Positions 16,838 to 25,246 of a stretch of DNA of 64,000 nucleotides are shown here, piece by piece. The stretch is from positions 1-64,000 of the forward strand of contig NZ_JADMJN010000016.1 of the NCBI RefSeq assembly GCF_018780565.1. The letters run 5' to 3'. The translations under genes and the position numbers were made by a program. The stretch's first letter is position 1. Each line of letters opens with the position of its first letter. The DNA is from Rhodoferax sp. Its GTDB lineage: Bacteria; Pseudomonadota; Gammaproteobacteria; Burkholderiales; Burkholderiaceae_C. The notes below the pieces were generated by a model that did no database searches, had not been told where the DNA came from, and was given only the letters and a program-made list of their open reading frames with translations.

Positions 16838-17734
16838 GTGTTTAAGAACGTGATCGTGTATCGGATTGGGCCCGGGTGGTCGTTGTCTGTCGAGAAGATG
16901 GAAGAAAGTCTTGATGGCAAGCGCTTCGTTGAATGCGGTGCCAGCCAGGAAAAGTCGATCGGCTGGGTTGAGCCACGCGGGGAAGCACATGGCCCCCTGG
17001 TGGAAACAGTAAGTGGGCAGTTGATCCTGAAGCTGATGATCGAGACCCGCTCACTGCCCTCCTCGGTGGTGAACCGAAAAGCCAAGGACAGAATTGCGCA
17101 GATCGAGTCCACCACGGGGAGAAAACCCGGCAAAAAGGAGACTCGCGAGATCAAGGAAGATGTCAAGCTTGAGTTGATGCCCATGGCGTTTACAAAGCAG
17201 TCCTCGGTTTTAGTCTGGATGGACCGTGAGGCACAGCTACTGATCATCGATGCGGGAAGCCAGGCCAAGTCAGATGAGGTAGTGACCGAGTTGGTGAAAT
17301 CACTTGATGGATTGGCACTGACGCTGCTCAACACCAAGGTGTCTCCAACAGCAGCCATGTCCGAATGGCTGGTGAGCCAGGAGCCACCGCCTGGGTTCAG
17401 TGTGGACCGCGAGTGTGAGCTCAAAGCCGCGGACGAGTCCAAGGCTGTCGTGCGCTATTCCCGCCACCCCCTGGACAACGAGGAAGTCAAACAACACGTG
17501 CAAGCGGGCAAGCTTCCGACGCGACTGGCGCTCACCTGGGACAGCCGGGTGTCCTTCGTGCTCACCGAGAGCCTGCAACTCAAGAAGTTGGCCTTTCTCG
17601 ATGTGGTATTCGAGGGCGCATCCAGCGGTAAGGACGATGGCTTTGACACCGATACAGCGATCGCCACCGGCGAGCTGCGCAAATTGCTGCCGGACTTGCT
17701 GAACGCTTTGGGAGGCGAGATCCTCGGCACCTGA
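16838..17734 (+). CDS. rdgC: Recombination-associated protein RdgC
   Basis: The 298-residue protein starts MFKNVIVYRIGPGW, as RdgC does, if the GTG at 16838 is used; AAAAGGG precedes it by five bases. A longer ATG-led frame from 16793 adds residues not found in the family. Conserved blocks seen are GWVEPRG, KKETREIKEDVKLELMPMAF and LLNTKVSPTAAMSEWL. RdgC forms a dimeric ring on double-stranded DNA and restrains RecA; it is a nucleoid-associated protein. E. coli RdgC has 303 residues, matching this start. The gene is a stand-alone unit. Confidence 0.93.
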   Translation: MFKNVIVYRIGPGWSLSVEKMEESLDGKRFVECGASQEKSIGWVEPRGEAHGPLVETVSGQLILKLMIETRSLPSSVVNRKAKDRIAQIESTTGRKPGKKETREIKEDVKLELMPMAFTKQSSVLVWMDREAQLLIIDAGSQAKSDEVVTELVKSLDGLALTLLNTKVSPTAAMSEWLVSQEPPPGFSVDRECELKAADESKAVVRYSRHPLDNEEVKQHVQAGKLPTRLALTWDSRVSFVLTESLQLKKLAFLDVVFEGASSGKDDGFDTDTAIATGELRKLLPDLLNALGGEILGT

Positions 17735-17811
17735 GGACCCGCTGCAGGCATTGCGTCCCGGGTGTCGGGACGCAATGAACTCCAATATTCTGGGGTTACT
17801 TGCTCAAGCTA

Positions 17812-17835
17812 TAGACGACTGGTCTACTTTGTAGA
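17812..17835. promoter_or_regulatory. Overlapping palindromic operator, NemR-box-like
   Basis: TAGAC-GACTG-GTCTA (17812-17826) is an inverted repeat close to the reported E. coli NemR box (TAGACC-N4-GGTCTA, from memory). It overlaps a second dyad TCTAC-TTT-GTAGA (17823-17835). The site lies 11-34 bases upstream of the TetR-type regulator start, the expected place for autorepression of a regulator-yqhD operon. Confidence 0.65.
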
Positions 17836-17845
17836 TAATCACGGT

Positions 17846-18457
17846 ATGTCTGTTGATCAACGCTCGCCAAAAAATCACATCCTCGATTGCGGGGAGCGTT
17901 TGATCGCGAACAAAGGTTTTGTCGGCGTAGGTTTGACCGAAATTCTGGCTGCAGCAGGGGTTCCCAAAGGCTCTTTCTATCATTACTTCAGTTCCAAAGA
18001 GCGCTTTGGAGAAGAGTTGCTGGTCCGCTATATGGAGCGCTACCTGCGTCGCCTGGATGCCTTGCTCACGGCAGATGCAACACCGGCGCGCACGCGCCTG
18101 ATGCGTTACTGGTCTTACTGGAACGTCACCCAATGCGGCATTGGGCCGGAGGCGGACGCAGAAGCCTGCGCCGGCACAAAGTGCCTGATTGTGAAGCTGA
18201 GCGCCGAAGTCGCCGATATGTCCGAGACCATGCGCGTGACACTGCGCGATGGCACGGAGCGGGTGGTGCAACGCATCGCCCAATGCCTGGACGAAGCCCG
18301 CGCGGATGGCTCTGTACCAGCAACGCTGGAGAGCAACGCTACAGCCTTGACGCTGTACGAAATGTGGCTCGGTGCCAGCCTGCTGGCCAAGTTGCGGCGC
18401 AATGCCAGCCCGTTTGACCATGCCATGCGCAGTACCGAACTGCTGCTTGGCCCCTGA
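17846..18457 (+). CDS. TetR-family regulator, NemR/AcuR-like
   Basis: The 203-residue protein has a TetR helix-turn-helix (residues 25-50, VGLTEILAAAGVPKGSFYHYF) and a C-terminal regulatory domain with the EACAGTKCLIVKLSAEV block (C108 and C113), which lies where redox-active cysteines of NemR-type repressors are found. NemR senses electrophiles such as quinones and methylglyoxal through cysteine modification. It is 33 bases upstream of yqhD and preceded by a palindromic operator, so it most likely represses itself and the reductase until reactive aldehydes appear. The start at 17846 is chosen to exclude the operator. Confidence 0.88.
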   Translation: MSVDQRSPKNHILDCGERLIANKGFVGVGLTEILAAAGVPKGSFYHYFSSKERFGEELLVRYMERYLRRLDALLTADATPARTRLMRYWSYWNVTQCGIGPEADAEACAGTKCLIVKLSAEVADMSETMRVTLRDGTERVVQRIAQCLDEARADGSVPATLESNATALTLYEMWLGASLLAKLRRNASPFDHAMRSTELLLGP

Positions 18458-18490
18458 CCTCAACCCACCCACCTAGACACAAGGACTGAC

Positions 18491-19651
18491 ATGCTGAACT
18501 TTGATTTTCACAACCCGACACAGATTGTTTTTGGCAAGAACCGTATCGCCGACATAGGCAAACTGGTACCCGCAGATGCCAAGGTACTGATCCTGGTGGG
18601 TGGCGCCAGTGCCGAAAAAACCGGCACGCTGGGCGAGGTCCGCGAGGCCTTGGGCGCGCGGCCAAACAGCACCTTCAACGGTATTGAGCCCAACCCCAGC
18701 TTTGAAACCGTCATGAAAGCCGTCGAGCAGGTGCGCGAGGGTGATTTTAACTTTTTGCTGGCCGTAGGCGGCGGCTCAGTGATCGATGCGGCCAAATTCA
18801 TTGCAGCGGCTGTGCCGTTTGAAGGCGACCCGTGGACCATTTTGCTCAAACGCGGCAGCAATATCAAAAGCGCCTTGCCCTTTGGCACTGTGCTGACCCT
18901 GCCCGCAACGGGCTCGGAGATGAACAACGGCTCGGTCATCACCCGGCGCGACATCGGCGCGAAGCTGCCATTTCGCAGCCGCCATGTGTTCCCCTTGTTC
19001 TCGGTGCTGGACCCGACCAAAACCTACACCCTGCCAACGCAGCAAATTGCCAATGGCGTGGTAGATGCCTTTGTTCACACGGTTGAGCAGTACCTGACCT
19101 ACCCGGTGAATGCACCGGTGCAGGACCGGTTTGCCGAAAGTCTTCTGCAAACCCTGGTTGAAGTGGGGCCACGCCTGCTGAGCGCCACCGAACCCGACTA
19201 TGACGACCGAGCCAGCCTGATGTGGACGGCCACCCTGGCGCTGAACGGCCTGATTGGCGCTGGTGTGCCGCAAGACTGGGCAACCCACATGATTGGCCAC
19301 GAACTGACCGCCTTGCACAACATCGACCATGCCCGCACGCTGGCGATCGTATTGCCATCCATGCTGAATGAGCGCCGTGTCCAAAAGCACCACAAACTGC
19401 TTCAGTACGGTGAACGCGTCTGGGGCATTCAAAGCGGTACCGATGACGAGCGCATCACAGCCGCCATTGACAAGACGCGCGATTTCTTCGAACGAATGGG
19501 CATCCCGACGCGTCTGAGCGCCTATGGCCTCGCGGCCGATGCAATTGATGTGGTGATTCGCCAGTTGGAAGAGCACGGCATGACCAAGCTCAGCGAGCGC
19601 GGCGACGTCACGCCAGAGGTCAGCCGTCGCGTGCTTGAAGCCGCCCTTTGA
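18491..19651 (+). CDS. yqhD: NADPH-dependent aldehyde reductase / iron-type alcohol dehydrogenase
   Basis: The 386-residue protein is of the YqhD type of group III metal-dependent alcohol dehydrogenases. It shows LNFDFHNPTQIVFGK at the start, the GGGS nucleotide motif (VGGGSVIDAAKFIA), the metal-ligand segment NGVVDAFVHTVEQYL and the HNIDHARTLAIVLP block. YqhD reduces short aldehydes, acrolein, glyoxal and lipid-peroxidation products with NADPH. The adjacent NemR-like gene and operator indicate induction by electrophiles. Length equals the family norm. Confidence 0.93.
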   Translation: MLNFDFHNPTQIVFGKNRIADIGKLVPADAKVLILVGGASAEKTGTLGEVREALGARPNSTFNGIEPNPSFETVMKAVEQVREGDFNFLLAVGGGSVIDAAKFIAAAVPFEGDPWTILLKRGSNIKSALPFGTVLTLPATGSEMNNGSVITRRDIGAKLPFRSRHVFPLFSVLDPTKTYTLPTQQIANGVVDAFVHTVEQYLTYPVNAPVQDRFAESLLQTLVEVGPRLLSATEPDYDDRASLMWTATLALNGLIGAGVPQDWATHMIGHELTALHNIDHARTLAIVLPSMLNERRVQKHHKLLQYGERVWGIQSGTDDERITAAIDKTRDFFERMGIPTRLSAYGLAADAIDVVIRQLEEHGMTKLSERGDVTPEVSRRVLEAAL

Positions 19652-19746
19652 GCCATCCAGCCGGCTTGATTCACCTGAACCATGCCGGATAATTTCAGGA
19701 ACCCGGATAAAGGTTGTTTTTAACCTCTAGTCCGCGCCAAAAAAGA

Positions 19747-19777
19747 AGCCATAGCTATCTAATTGATAGCTATGGCT
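19747..19777. repeat. Perfect 13-bp inverted repeat (ATAGCTAT-type hairpin)
   Basis: AGCCATAGCTATC (19747-19759) and its exact complement (19765-19777) flank the five-base loop TAATT. It lies between the convergent yqhD and DUF2892 genes, so it can act as a transcript end in both directions although no long T-run follows. The core matches the AT-rich dispersed palindromes near 8040-8088 and 41404. Confidence 0.7.
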
Positions 19778-19785
19778 GAACTTTT

Positions 19786-19983
19786 TCAGGCCTTGCCTTT
19801 TGTTGCGCAGGTGCTCCAGCCAAACAGGGCATAAGGTGGGCACCAGCCAATCGCACCGGTGGCCAGCAACACGACACCCAACCAACCCCACCAGCCAACG
19901 GTGCCGGTCGCCGCCAAGCCGATCAGCACAAGCCCGATCACGATGCGCAGGATGCGGTCAATACCGCCAACGTTTGATTTCAT
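19786..19983 (-). CDS. DUF2892 (YgaP-type transmembrane domain) protein
   Basis: The 65-residue protein begins MKSNVGGIDRILRIVIGLVLIG and has two membrane helices with the GWCPPYALFGWSTC C-terminal block, the pattern of DUF2892, the membrane domain also found at the end of rhodanese YgaP. The two conserved cysteines in GWCPP and STC are present. Role unknown; probably sulfur or redox-linked by family association. It is a single gene. Confidence 0.88.
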   Translation of the reverse strand: MKSNVGGIDRILRIVIGLVLIGLAATGTVGWWGWLGVVLLATGAIGWCPPYALFGWSTCATKGKA

Positions 19984-20103
19984 AAAGAACTCCTTTGAGG
20001 GTTGTGGATGGCTTGATTACGCTTGATTTTCATCGCCGCGTATGTGACTCAAGTCACCCAAACCCTCAGAGATCAGCCTAAACCCAAACTACCAGCCTGG
20101 TTT

Positions 20104-21336
20104 TCAGGCTGGACGCTTCATCTGGCAGCTGGTGGGCGTGCTGGAAACGTACGGATCCATCTGCTTGACTGCAGCAAATGTCCAGCCCGTGTTCTCCACG
20201 TTGTAGGGGTTCTTCTTGTCGACCTTTTGCCATTTGGTGACGAACATGGACTGCTGCAACTGGTGATCCGTCTTGCGCATTTGCACCTCACCGGCAAAGC
20301 TCTTGATCGTCAGACCCTCCATAGCCGCAGCCACTTTCACCGGGTCGGTGGACTTGGCCTTGGCAATCGCAGCACTCATCAGGTTGATGCCGTTGTAGGT
20401 GGCAAAGGTGTAGAAATCGTCGTTGAATTTCTTCTTGTAGTCGGCAATGATCGCGCCGAGTTCACCTGTGTGGTTGGCGTGCCCATAGGCAATCACGTAC
20501 ACGGAGCTGTCGCCGCCACCAGCCAGTGCAGTGGGTGTACCGGTGACGCCCGCATAGTAGGTGTACATCGGGATCTTGAGACCCGCGTCATTGAGTGCCT
20601 TGACGAACAGCGTCAAATCAGCACCCCAGTTGCCGGTCACGATGGTGTCAGCGCCAGACTGTTTGATCTTGGCCACATAGGGCGCAAAATCCTTGACTTG
20701 GCCAATCGGGTGCAAATCTTCACCCACGACCTTCACATCGGGACGCTTGGTGGCAATGCCCTCCTTGAAGTAGCGCGCCACCTGCTGACCATGCGAATAA
20801 TTCTGGTTCAACAGATACACTTTCTTGACATCAGGCTGATCCTTCATGAAGGTGGTCAAACCCTCCATCTTCATGGTGGTGTCTGCATCAAGGCGGAAAT
20901 GCCAGTAGTCGCAACGCTCGTTGGTCAGGGCTGGGTCTACCGCGGCATAGTTGAGGTACATCACCTCCTTGCCTGGATTGCGCGCATTGTGCTTGGATAC
21001 GGCGTCCATGATGGCCATGGCAGCACCCGAGCCATTGCCTTGAGTCACATAGCGAAAGCCCTGGTCGATAGCCGCCTTGAGCGAGTTCAAGCTCTCTTGT
21101 GGCGAGCCCTTGTTGTCAAATCCGACGATTTCATATTTGACGCCAGCCGCGTTTTTGCCGCTTGCGCGATCCGCCACGAACTGCCAGCTTTTCAGCTGGT
21201 TTTGCCCGACATTGCCAAAGGGACCCGAGAAGGGGTCGATGTGGGCGATCCGAACTGTTTCACCGCTTTGGGCGAGCGCAACTCCCATATTCAGAACAGC
21301 GGCCGAAGCGACCACAAACTTGAACGCAGACTTCAT
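20104..21336 (-). CDS. Branched-chain-amino-acid-type ABC transporter substrate-binding protein
   Basis: The 410-residue protein has a Sec signal peptide (MKSAFKFVVASAAVLNMGVALAQ) and the periplasmic-binding fold of the LivK/Peripla_BP_6 family: VRIAHIDPFSGPFGNVG near the N-terminus, LNQNYSHGQQVA and TYYAGVTGTPTALAG further on. The start at 21336 has AGGAG nine bases upstream. Unlike typical liv operons, no permease or ATPase gene is adjacent on either side, so it is an orphan binding protein that presumably serves a transporter encoded elsewhere. The ligand cannot be told. Confidence 0.9.
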   Translation of the reverse strand: MKSAFKFVVASAAVLNMGVALAQSGETVRIAHIDPFSGPFGNVGQNQLKSWQFVADRASGKNAAGVKYEIVGFDNKGSPQESLNSLKAAIDQGFRYVTQGNGSGAAMAIMDAVSKHNARNPGKEVMYLNYAAVDPALTNERCDYWHFRLDADTTMKMEGLTTFMKDQPDVKKVYLLNQNYSHGQQVARYFKEGIATKRPDVKVVGEDLHPIGQVKDFAPYVAKIKQSGADTIVTGNWGADLTLFVKALNDAGLKIPMYTYYAGVTGTPTALAGGGDSSVYVIAYGHANHTGELGAIIADYKKKFNDDFYTFATYNGINLMSAAIAKAKSTDPVKVAAAMEGLTIKSFAGEVQMRKTDHQLQQSMFVTKWQKVDKKNPYNVENTGWTFAAVKQMDPYVSSTPTSCQMKRPA

Positions 21337-21680
21337 AAAAACATCTCCTGATTTTCTAAGGGTTAAGGCTCTCGCAGAGTACAAGCGTTTGAACGACAGA
21401 CCCAGAGGGATTTCCCGTAAGGGGAATCACCCATGTGTCAAGATGGGGACACCACACAGCCAAACAGGTTTTTCCAACATCACCGAAAAGGTGCATCCGG
21501 CGATGCACAACTCACCTCGATCCCCCCTTTGTGGGGAGGGTTTCCGCCCGGCATTGAGGATTCGCAAAAGGTCGGGCTGAGCTTGAGGCTAGATTTCGCT
21601 AAGTCTCCATGTGCTTCGGATATCCCGCAAAGATGAGCCACGGTTGCATTGCACATGATCACAGTGAAAGGATCAGCATC
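21337..21680. other. Intergenic region with a short perfect hairpin
   Basis: About 340 bases without a gene separate the divergent binding-protein and lipoprotein genes. GTGCATC-CGGC-GATGCAC (21491-21508) is a perfect 7-bp inverted repeat without a T-run and may be an operator. Nothing else was recognised; an ORF across 21609-21680 is only the extension of the downstream frame. Confidence 0.4.
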
Positions 21681-22094
21681 ATGAAATTTCTATGGGGAGT
21701 GGGGGTGCTCGTTGCTCTCGCCCTGGCCACAACGGCCTGCGACAAGATCAAAGCCCCAGTGCCTGAGCTGCAAAAACCCCCGGCGGCAAGCGATCCAGCC
21801 GCGGTCAAGGCCGACGAACGTACCGCGCTTGCCCAAACTGCGCAAAAAGAACTGGATGAACTGCGCGCGTCGATTGCCGAATTCAGGCGCAAGGCCGAGA
21901 CAGCCAATCAGCAGTCCCAAGCAAAACTCAACGAGGAAATCGAGATTTTGGAAGCCGAGTTGCGCGACCTGCAGGCCAAACTGACCGAGCTCAAGTCCGC
22001 CACGCGGGAGTCATGGAATCAATTGAATACATCCTTCGATCAGGCGCTGAAGACGCTGAAGGTTCGAATCGCCGACTTCCGGCAGAAATCCTGA
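21681..22094 (+). CDS. Coiled-coil lipoprotein, sll1863-like stress protein
   Basis: The 137-residue protein starts with a lipoprotein-like signal (MKFLWGVGVLVALALATTAC; the cysteine at 20 is preceded by TTA rather than the ideal LSAG). The remainder is one long amphipathic helix (about residues 40-135) rich in Glu, Lys, Ala and Gln, ending KTLKVRIADFRQKS. The pattern resembles the sll1863 family of stress-associated coiled-coil proteins. An ATG at 21681 follows a GAAAGGATC site. It is 30 bases upstream of the host-attachment-family gene and probably co-transcribed. Confidence 0.7.
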   Translation: MKFLWGVGVLVALALATTACDKIKAPVPELQKPPAASDPAAVKADERTALAQTAQKELDELRASIAEFRRKAETANQQSQAKLNEEIEILEAELRDLQAKLTELKSATRESWNQLNTSFDQALKTLKVRIADFRQKS

Positions 22095-22124
22095 CGTATT
22101 GACCCAGCAACGAAAGCCACGACC

Positions 22125-22583
22125 ATGAATAAAGCACTTGTTTTGATCTCCGATGCGCACCGCGCACGCTGCTTTGAGCGCCGCGCCCCGGATCATGCCC
22201 TCACCGAACTTGCAGACTTCGTGTTTGCGCAGCAGCACATCTCTACGGCGGGCGACGCATCGGATCTGACCGGCGAAGCTGGCAAAGGCCACGGACGCAC
22301 CGGACATGCAGGCACCCAGTTTGAGCCGCAAACCGATATGCGATCGAAAGAACAAAACCAGTTTGCCCGACAACTCGCAAAGTACATCAATGAGACCGTA
22401 CTCGCACGGCCGTCGGATGAATTGGTGTTGATTGCCACCAGCCCCATGCTCGGTGAAATCAAACCGCACCTCAGCACCGCCGCCCACAAGGTGTTGACGC
22501 GATGCGTTGACAGCGACCTGACCCACTACACGGGACCCGAGTTGAAGGCACGTGTTGATCGGGCGATGGCGCTGCCGGATTGA
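22125..22583 (+). CDS. Host attachment family protein (PF10116-like)
   Basis: The 152-residue protein shows the family pattern: LVLISDAHRARCFE at the N-terminus, a GRTGHAGTQFEPQTD middle with FARQLAKYINETV, and VLIATSPMLGEIKPHLS towards the C-terminus. The family name comes from a phage-adsorption study in Rhizobiales, but its fold resembles the eRF1/peptide-release-factor-like domain, and members occur widely in bacteria without phage. Here it is more likely a cytosolic stress protein. It converges with the OmpA-like gene. Confidence 0.82.
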   Translation: MNKALVLISDAHRARCFERRAPDHALTELADFVFAQQHISTAGDASDLTGEAGKGHGRTGHAGTQFEPQTDMRSKEQNQFARQLAKYINETVLARPSDELVLIATSPMLGEIKPHLSTAAHKVLTRCVDSDLTHYTGPELKARVDRAMALPD

Positions 22584-22618
22584 AGGACACGACGCCCCAG
22601 CAGGCGCCGCGTCACAGC

Positions 22619-23275
22619 TTATTTCTGGACGGCGGAGCGCTCGGCCAGGAAAATCTCGATACGCCGATTCTTGGCGCGACCGGCATCGGTGCTGTTATCG
22701 GCGATAGGCTCGCGTTCGCCACGACCGTCGATCAGGATGCGGCGACTCTCCACGCCGCGTGCAACCAGGTAGTCTCGCGCGCTGGCAGCACGGTTGATGG
22801 AAAGCGGATTGTTGACGGCCTCCGATCCAGTGCTGTCGGTGTGGCCCACGATACGAACCTCGGTAAGGGGTTGGCCACTTAAGCCTTGCGCAAACTGGTC
22901 AAGAATCGGATGCAGGTTCGGCTTGATATCAGCGCGGCCCGTGTCAAACGAAATGTCGCTCGGAATATTCAGCTTGAGCTGGTTGTCAGCGGTCTGCGTC
23001 ACCGCCACGCCGGTGCCGGCTGTGGCCTGCTCCATGGCCGCCTTTTTCTTGGCCATCTGTGTTGACCAGACGTAGCCTCCCAGCGCACCCACACCAGCCC
23101 CCACGGCAGCGGCACCCTTGCTGTCGCCAACCGCAGCACCGGCCAAGGCACCCACGCCAGCGCCAATGGCGGCACTGCGTTGCGCATCACTCATGTCGGC
23201 GCAGCCGCTGGCCAGCACGGCCACAGCACTCAGAGTGAAGACAAGTGAACGGCTAAGTAATGCAAGATGGGTCAT
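22619..23275 (-). CDS. OmpA-family lipoprotein with glycine-zipper region
   Basis: The 218-residue protein has a lipoprotein signal (SAVAVLASGCAD), a glycine-zipper segment (AAIGAGVGALAGAAVGD and a second copy, about residues 35-75) and a C-terminal OmpA peptidoglycan-binding domain from about 110 (SFDTGRADIKPNLHPIL, GHTDSTGS, RIEIF). The domain order is that of YiaD/Pal-related outer-membrane lipoproteins that tether the outer membrane to peptidoglycan. The start at 23275 follows AGGAAA. It is a single gene facing the host-attachment gene. Confidence 0.9.
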   Translation of the reverse strand: MTHLALLSRSLVFTLSAVAVLASGCADMSDAQRSAAIGAGVGALAGAAVGDSKGAAAVGAGVGALGGYVWSTQMAKKKAAMEQATAGTGVAVTQTADNQLKLNIPSDISFDTGRADIKPNLHPILDQFAQGLSGQPLTEVRIVGHTDSTGSEAVNNPLSINRAASARDYLVARGVESRRILIDGRGEREPIADNSTDAGRAKNRRIEIFLAERSAVQK

Positions 23276-23428
23276 AGGATTTCCTGTTAATTGGGTCAAC
23301 GCAACATGCGATGCAAGAACAAAATTTTATCTGTCCATGCATCATTTCGGTGTAGGACGGCACCGCGCCTGCGCACACCACAAGGCGCCGTCGGCGCGAC
23401 AGCGTTCACAGCACGGAGTCCCTGATTT

Positions 23429-23647
23429 TTAAAAATGAGGCGGCAACTCGTCCCGCAAACTGCGGGGCGCGCCAACACCCCCGTCCGTACTGGATTGCCG
23501 AAGATTGGCAATCTCACGGATCAGCAAATCGATCTGCGCCTGCTGACGGATGACGACCTGATCCAACTGCTCCAACAAATCCTCGGTGAAGCTGGCCTTG
23601 ATCTCCAGCTCGGTCAGTCGTTGGTCAATGTCGTTTGCGTTTTCCAT
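23429..23647 (-). CDS. slyX: SlyX family protein
   Basis: The 72-residue protein is a short coiled coil (DQRLTELEIKASFTEDLLEQL, then QAQIDLLIREIANLRQ) ending in the RDELPPHF tail, which is diagnostic of SlyX (usual end EPPPHY). The start at 23647 fits the usual length; an earlier in-frame ATG overlaps the upstream gene's stop. SlyX is conserved in proteobacteria but its function is unknown. It lies 20 bases after the M48 protease gene and may be translated from the same transcript. Confidence 0.88.
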   Translation of the reverse strand: MENANDIDQRLTELEIKASFTEDLLEQLDQVVIRQQAQIDLLIREIANLRQSSTDGGVGAPRSLRDELPPHF

Positions 23648-23666
23648 CCCGCTATTGGACCTGAAT

Positions 23667-25169
23667 TCAAGACGCATCAATAGTTTTCACCAACTGCCCC
23701 GGCCTGGGCTCGCCACCACCATAGAAACCATTGATCAGCCGCAACTGTGACTCGGCATTTTCCAGGGGTGATTTGCGCGCCATCTCGGCAAAACCGCCGC
23801 GGGGGTAAGGTACGGTTTTGATGACCCAGGGCCGCGCAGCAGCACGGTCGGCCGCGGTCAGGGCTCGGAATGAGCCTTCGGCTTCCTGTAACTGGCGACG
23901 CGCCCGCAGCAGGGCAGCGGCGTCTTTGGCCGTATAGCTCAGCAGAAAAATGGTATTGCCCGGGCCGCTGACCAGGGTCACTTCCAGGGCCTGCGCCTTG
24001 CCTTGAGCATTGTTGCGAGCACCCACAAAGCGCGTGGCCTGCAGGCCGTTGATCACCAGGCGATCGGTGCGGCCTTGATCCGGCTTGAGAAGGGTTCGAA
24101 TCACTTCATCATGGGTTTTCCCCGCTTTGGCGGGAACTGTTTTAACCACCAGCGCAGCATCACGTTCGGCATTGACCAGTGTGAGCTGGGCAGCGTCGTT
24201 TTGAATCTTCCAGTTGCCTGGCGCGGTGATGGCTATGCCCAGCGGCGCATGGTAGAAATTGCGCCCCCGCGTCAGCCCCTGGTCGGCCGTTTCTCCAAAA
24301 ATCATGCCGTTGATCGCCTGCAGATAGCGGGCACGGCCTTCATCACTGTACGCGCCCTTGCCCTGCACCGGGTACTTGGCGGCCAACTGGGTGATCATCT
24401 GCAGGCGCTGATCATTGCTGGGGTGGGACGCCAGCCAGCTGTTCTGTGCCGGGGGCGCCCGTCCGTCGGCACGCGCCTGATCAGCCGCAAAGCGCTCCTG
24501 ATTCTTCAGCACGGTAATGACATTGATCATGTTTCGCGGGTCATAGCTGCTGCGCGACAGGTACTCGGCCCCCAGACCGTCGGCCTGCAACTCCTGATCA
24601 CGCCCATAGCTTGCGATGTAGCCCGAGGCGGCTGTTTGAGAAACCTGGCTGGCCACGCGCCCCGCACCCGACACGCCCTGACTCTCCAGCACCGCACCCA
24701 GCACCGTGGCGGCCAGCACACCCAGTCCGGCATCCGCCTCGCGGGTCGCACGCTGTGCGCCATGGCGTGCGGTGACATGGCCGATTTCATGGCCGATCAC
24801 ACCCGCCAGATCGGCCTCGTTATCCATATAGGCCAGGATGCCACGTGTGACATAGACGTAGCCGCCCGGCAATGCAAAAGCATTGATCTCAGGGCTGTCC
24901 AGCAGCGTAAAGTGCCATTGCAACTGATTGCGGTGCGAAAGCTTGGACAGCTTTTGCCCCAGGTCGTTCACATAAGCCTGCAGCCTGGCGTCATTGACCA
25001 CGCCATACTCCTGCAACACCTGCTTGTGGGCTTTTTGTCCTTCTGCAATCTCGGCCTGTTCGCTCATGACGGAGCGCTCGCTCTGACCGGAAACAGGATT
25101 GACCACGGCGCTGCCGCAACCCGCCAGCAAAACGGGAGCCAAAACCAGTGAACACAAGACACGATGCAT
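23667..25169 (-). CDS. M48-family metalloprotease lipoprotein (BepA/LoiP-like)
   Basis: The 500-residue protein has a lipoprotein signal (LVLAPVLLAGCGS, Cys18) and the M48 zinc motif HEIGH at 127-131 with the third ligand in RDQELQADGLG. The family-typical GGYVYVTRG precedes the active site. A C-terminal region (about 280-500) of mixed alpha/beta character, with LITAPGNWKI-like beta strands and a GTLLKPDQGR-type helix, is longer than in BepA and not assigned. It probably acts on outer-membrane proteins in the periplasm. Divergent to dbpA; slyX follows. Confidence 0.88.
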   Translation of the reverse strand: MHRVLCSLVLAPVLLAGCGSAVVNPVSGQSERSVMSEQAEIAEGQKAHKQVLQEYGVVNDARLQAYVNDLGQKLSKLSHRNQLQWHFTLLDSPEINAFALPGGYVYVTRGILAYMDNEADLAGVIGHEIGHVTARHGAQRATREADAGLGVLAATVLGAVLESQGVSGAGRVASQVSQTAASGYIASYGRDQELQADGLGAEYLSRSSYDPRNMINVITVLKNQERFAADQARADGRAPPAQNSWLASHPSNDQRLQMITQLAAKYPVQGKGAYSDEGRARYLQAINGMIFGETADQGLTRGRNFYHAPLGIAITAPGNWKIQNDAAQLTLVNAERDAALVVKTVPAKAGKTHDEVIRTLLKPDQGRTDRLVINGLQATRFVGARNNAQGKAQALEVTLVSGPGNTIFLLSYTAKDAAALLRARRQLQEAEGSFRALTAADRAAARPWVIKTVPYPRGGFAEMARKSPLENAESQLRLINGFYGGGEPRPGQLVKTIDAS

Positions 25170-25246
25170 GGGAAATCTTTCAGTGCGCGGCCAGCCCACG
25201 CCAGACTGCATTTTGCCCAATATGACCTTGTACGGATAATCGGGGC

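Noticed and set aside
22125..22583. Host attachment protein taken as a prophage sign
   Set aside because: The family is common in phage-free chromosomes and no phage structural or lysis gene is nearby.
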